Assembly: GCA_041740495.1 (NCBI GenBank)
Contig: JBGSLW010000075.1
Coordinates: 1-15,348 of the forward strand
Length of the DNA stretch: 15,348 nucleotides
Source of the DNA: JANMEB01 sp041740495
GTDB lineage: Bacteria > Planctomycetota > Planctomycetia > Pirellulales > Pirellulaceae
Reading direction: 5' to 3'
The translations under genes and the position numbers were made by a program. The first letter of the stretch is position 1, and each line of letters opens with the position of its first letter. The notes below the pieces were generated by a model. That model made no database searches. It was not told the DNA's origin and saw only the letters and a program-made list of their open reading frames with translations. Positions 14,963-15,348 of the stretch are shown one piece after another.

Positions 14963-14990
14963 TTGATCCACGACGTGTTCTCCCGATAAT
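14963..14990 (+). promoter_or_regulatory. Candidate promoter giving a leaderless transcript of the zinc-ribbon gene
   Basis: TTGATC (14963-14968) and GATAAT (14985-14990) are separated by 16 bases. The -10 box matches five of six. The ATG of the zinc-ribbon gene begins only six bases after it, where transcription would start, so the mRNA would have essentially no leader. The lack of any Shine-Dalgarno sequence there agrees with this. Confidence 0.35.
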
Positions 14991-14996
14991 ATTGAA

Positions 14997-15348
14997 ATGC
15001 CCCTCGATGTTCACTGCCCAACTGGTTGCCGCTTCCGCCTTCCGCTTTCGCGGTCCGGCTCAATTGTCCGCTGCCCGCAGTGCAAGTCCATCATTCGACT
15101 CCCGCGTCCCGCAAAGGAGCCGCCGCCGAGCGATACCCAGTTGACGGCCTACGCGACCTTCGCCGATCAAACGATGGCGGCCGATCATCCAGTTCCCCCC
15201 AACGTCGAAACCGCAGCGGAGCCCGCGGCGGCGATCGGCGGGGCAGTCGACGGAGCGCCTCGTTCGCCGGATGGCCTCCTGACAGACACCGCCCCTCTCT
15301 TGACGGTGCCGGCGCCGAATAAGCTGGCTTTGACGCAGCGGCTGGCGG
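14997..15348 (+). CDS. Zinc-ribbon protein, 3' end outside the window
   Basis: An open frame from ATG 14997 to the window edge, 117 codons without a stop. The first 35 residues contain a four-cysteine zinc ribbon: Cys7 and Cys11 in CPTGC, then Cys26 and Cys29 in RCPQCKSIIRLP. The spacing and the hydrophobic pattern (CRFRLPLSRSGSIVRCPQC) resemble the short N-terminal zinc ribbons common on large planctomycete proteins, where the ribbon heads a disordered linker followed by a membrane or kinase-like domain. Here a Pro/Ala-rich linker follows to the edge; what comes next is not visible. This frame is preferred to the overlapping shorter frame 15026-15322 because of the cysteine pattern. It is divergent from the lipoprotein gene, with 193 bases between the two starts. 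Function unknown. Confidence 0.7.
   Translation, partial: MPLDVHCPTGCRFRLPLSRSGSIVRCPQCKSIIRLPRPAKEPPPSDTQLTAYATFADQTMAADHPVPPNVETAAEPAAAIGGAVDGAPRSPDGLLTDTAPLLTVPAPNKLALTQRLA

Noticed and set aside
15026..15322. 98-codon plus-strand frame near the right edge
   Set aside because: It overlaps, in another frame, the zinc-ribbon gene whose cysteine spacing is unlikely by chance; its own product is Arg/Ser-rich without features.

Overview
The window looks like chromosomal DNA of a GC-rich planctomycete, probably of the Pirellulaceae or a near relative. This is an inference from gene content and style: a long multi-PDZ site-2 protease, a paired M16 peptidase operon, an FHA-GAF-cyclase signalling protein, a planctomycete-style lipoprotein, a zinc-ribbon protein, and widespread weak or absent Shine-Dalgarno sites. 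No 16S rRNA or other definitive marker is present.

Left part (1-5501). The C-terminal part of an RseP/MmpA-like intramembrane protease enters from the left edge. Its 3' end overlaps, tail to tail, a minus-strand antibiotic-biosynthesis-monooxygenase (ABM) family gene. To the right are two overlapping M16 peptidase genes whose catalytic features are split: the first lacks the zinc motif and has the Arg/Tyr substrate motif, and the second is the reverse. They are followed by a proline tRNA (anticodon UGG) and a MaoC-fold hydratase.

Middle part (5502-9944). After a 362-base gene-free stretch come three co-directional genes that form a compact cassette. They are a GumC/Wzz-like membrane protein, an ExeA-type AAA ATPase like those of exopolysaccharide/exosortase loci, and a CpsD-like P-loop protein whose Walker A motif has decayed. 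They match, in order and kind, the secretion/chain-length control modules of polysaccharide loci, but the kinase is degenerate and the ATPase has a long disordered tail. This is the most likely place for an undescribed variant system.

Right part (9948-15348). Only 3 bases separate the cassette from a convergent minus-strand run read right to left: an SGNH-hydrolase-like lipoprotein, then prpB (methylisocitrate lyase), prpC (2-methylcitrate synthase, 4-base overlap) and an FHA-GAF-class III cyclase. prpB and prpC are two steps of the methylcitrate cycle for propionyl-CoA; prpD is not in the window. prpB starts with TTG, and its Shine-Dalgarno sequence lies inside an inverted repeat. The lipoprotein signal peptide is built from eight copies of a hexanucleotide repeat encoding Leu-Gly. 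At the right edge a plus-strand gene begins with a four-cysteine zinc ribbon and runs out of the window; a promoter-like pair placed just before its ATG suggests a leaderless transcript.
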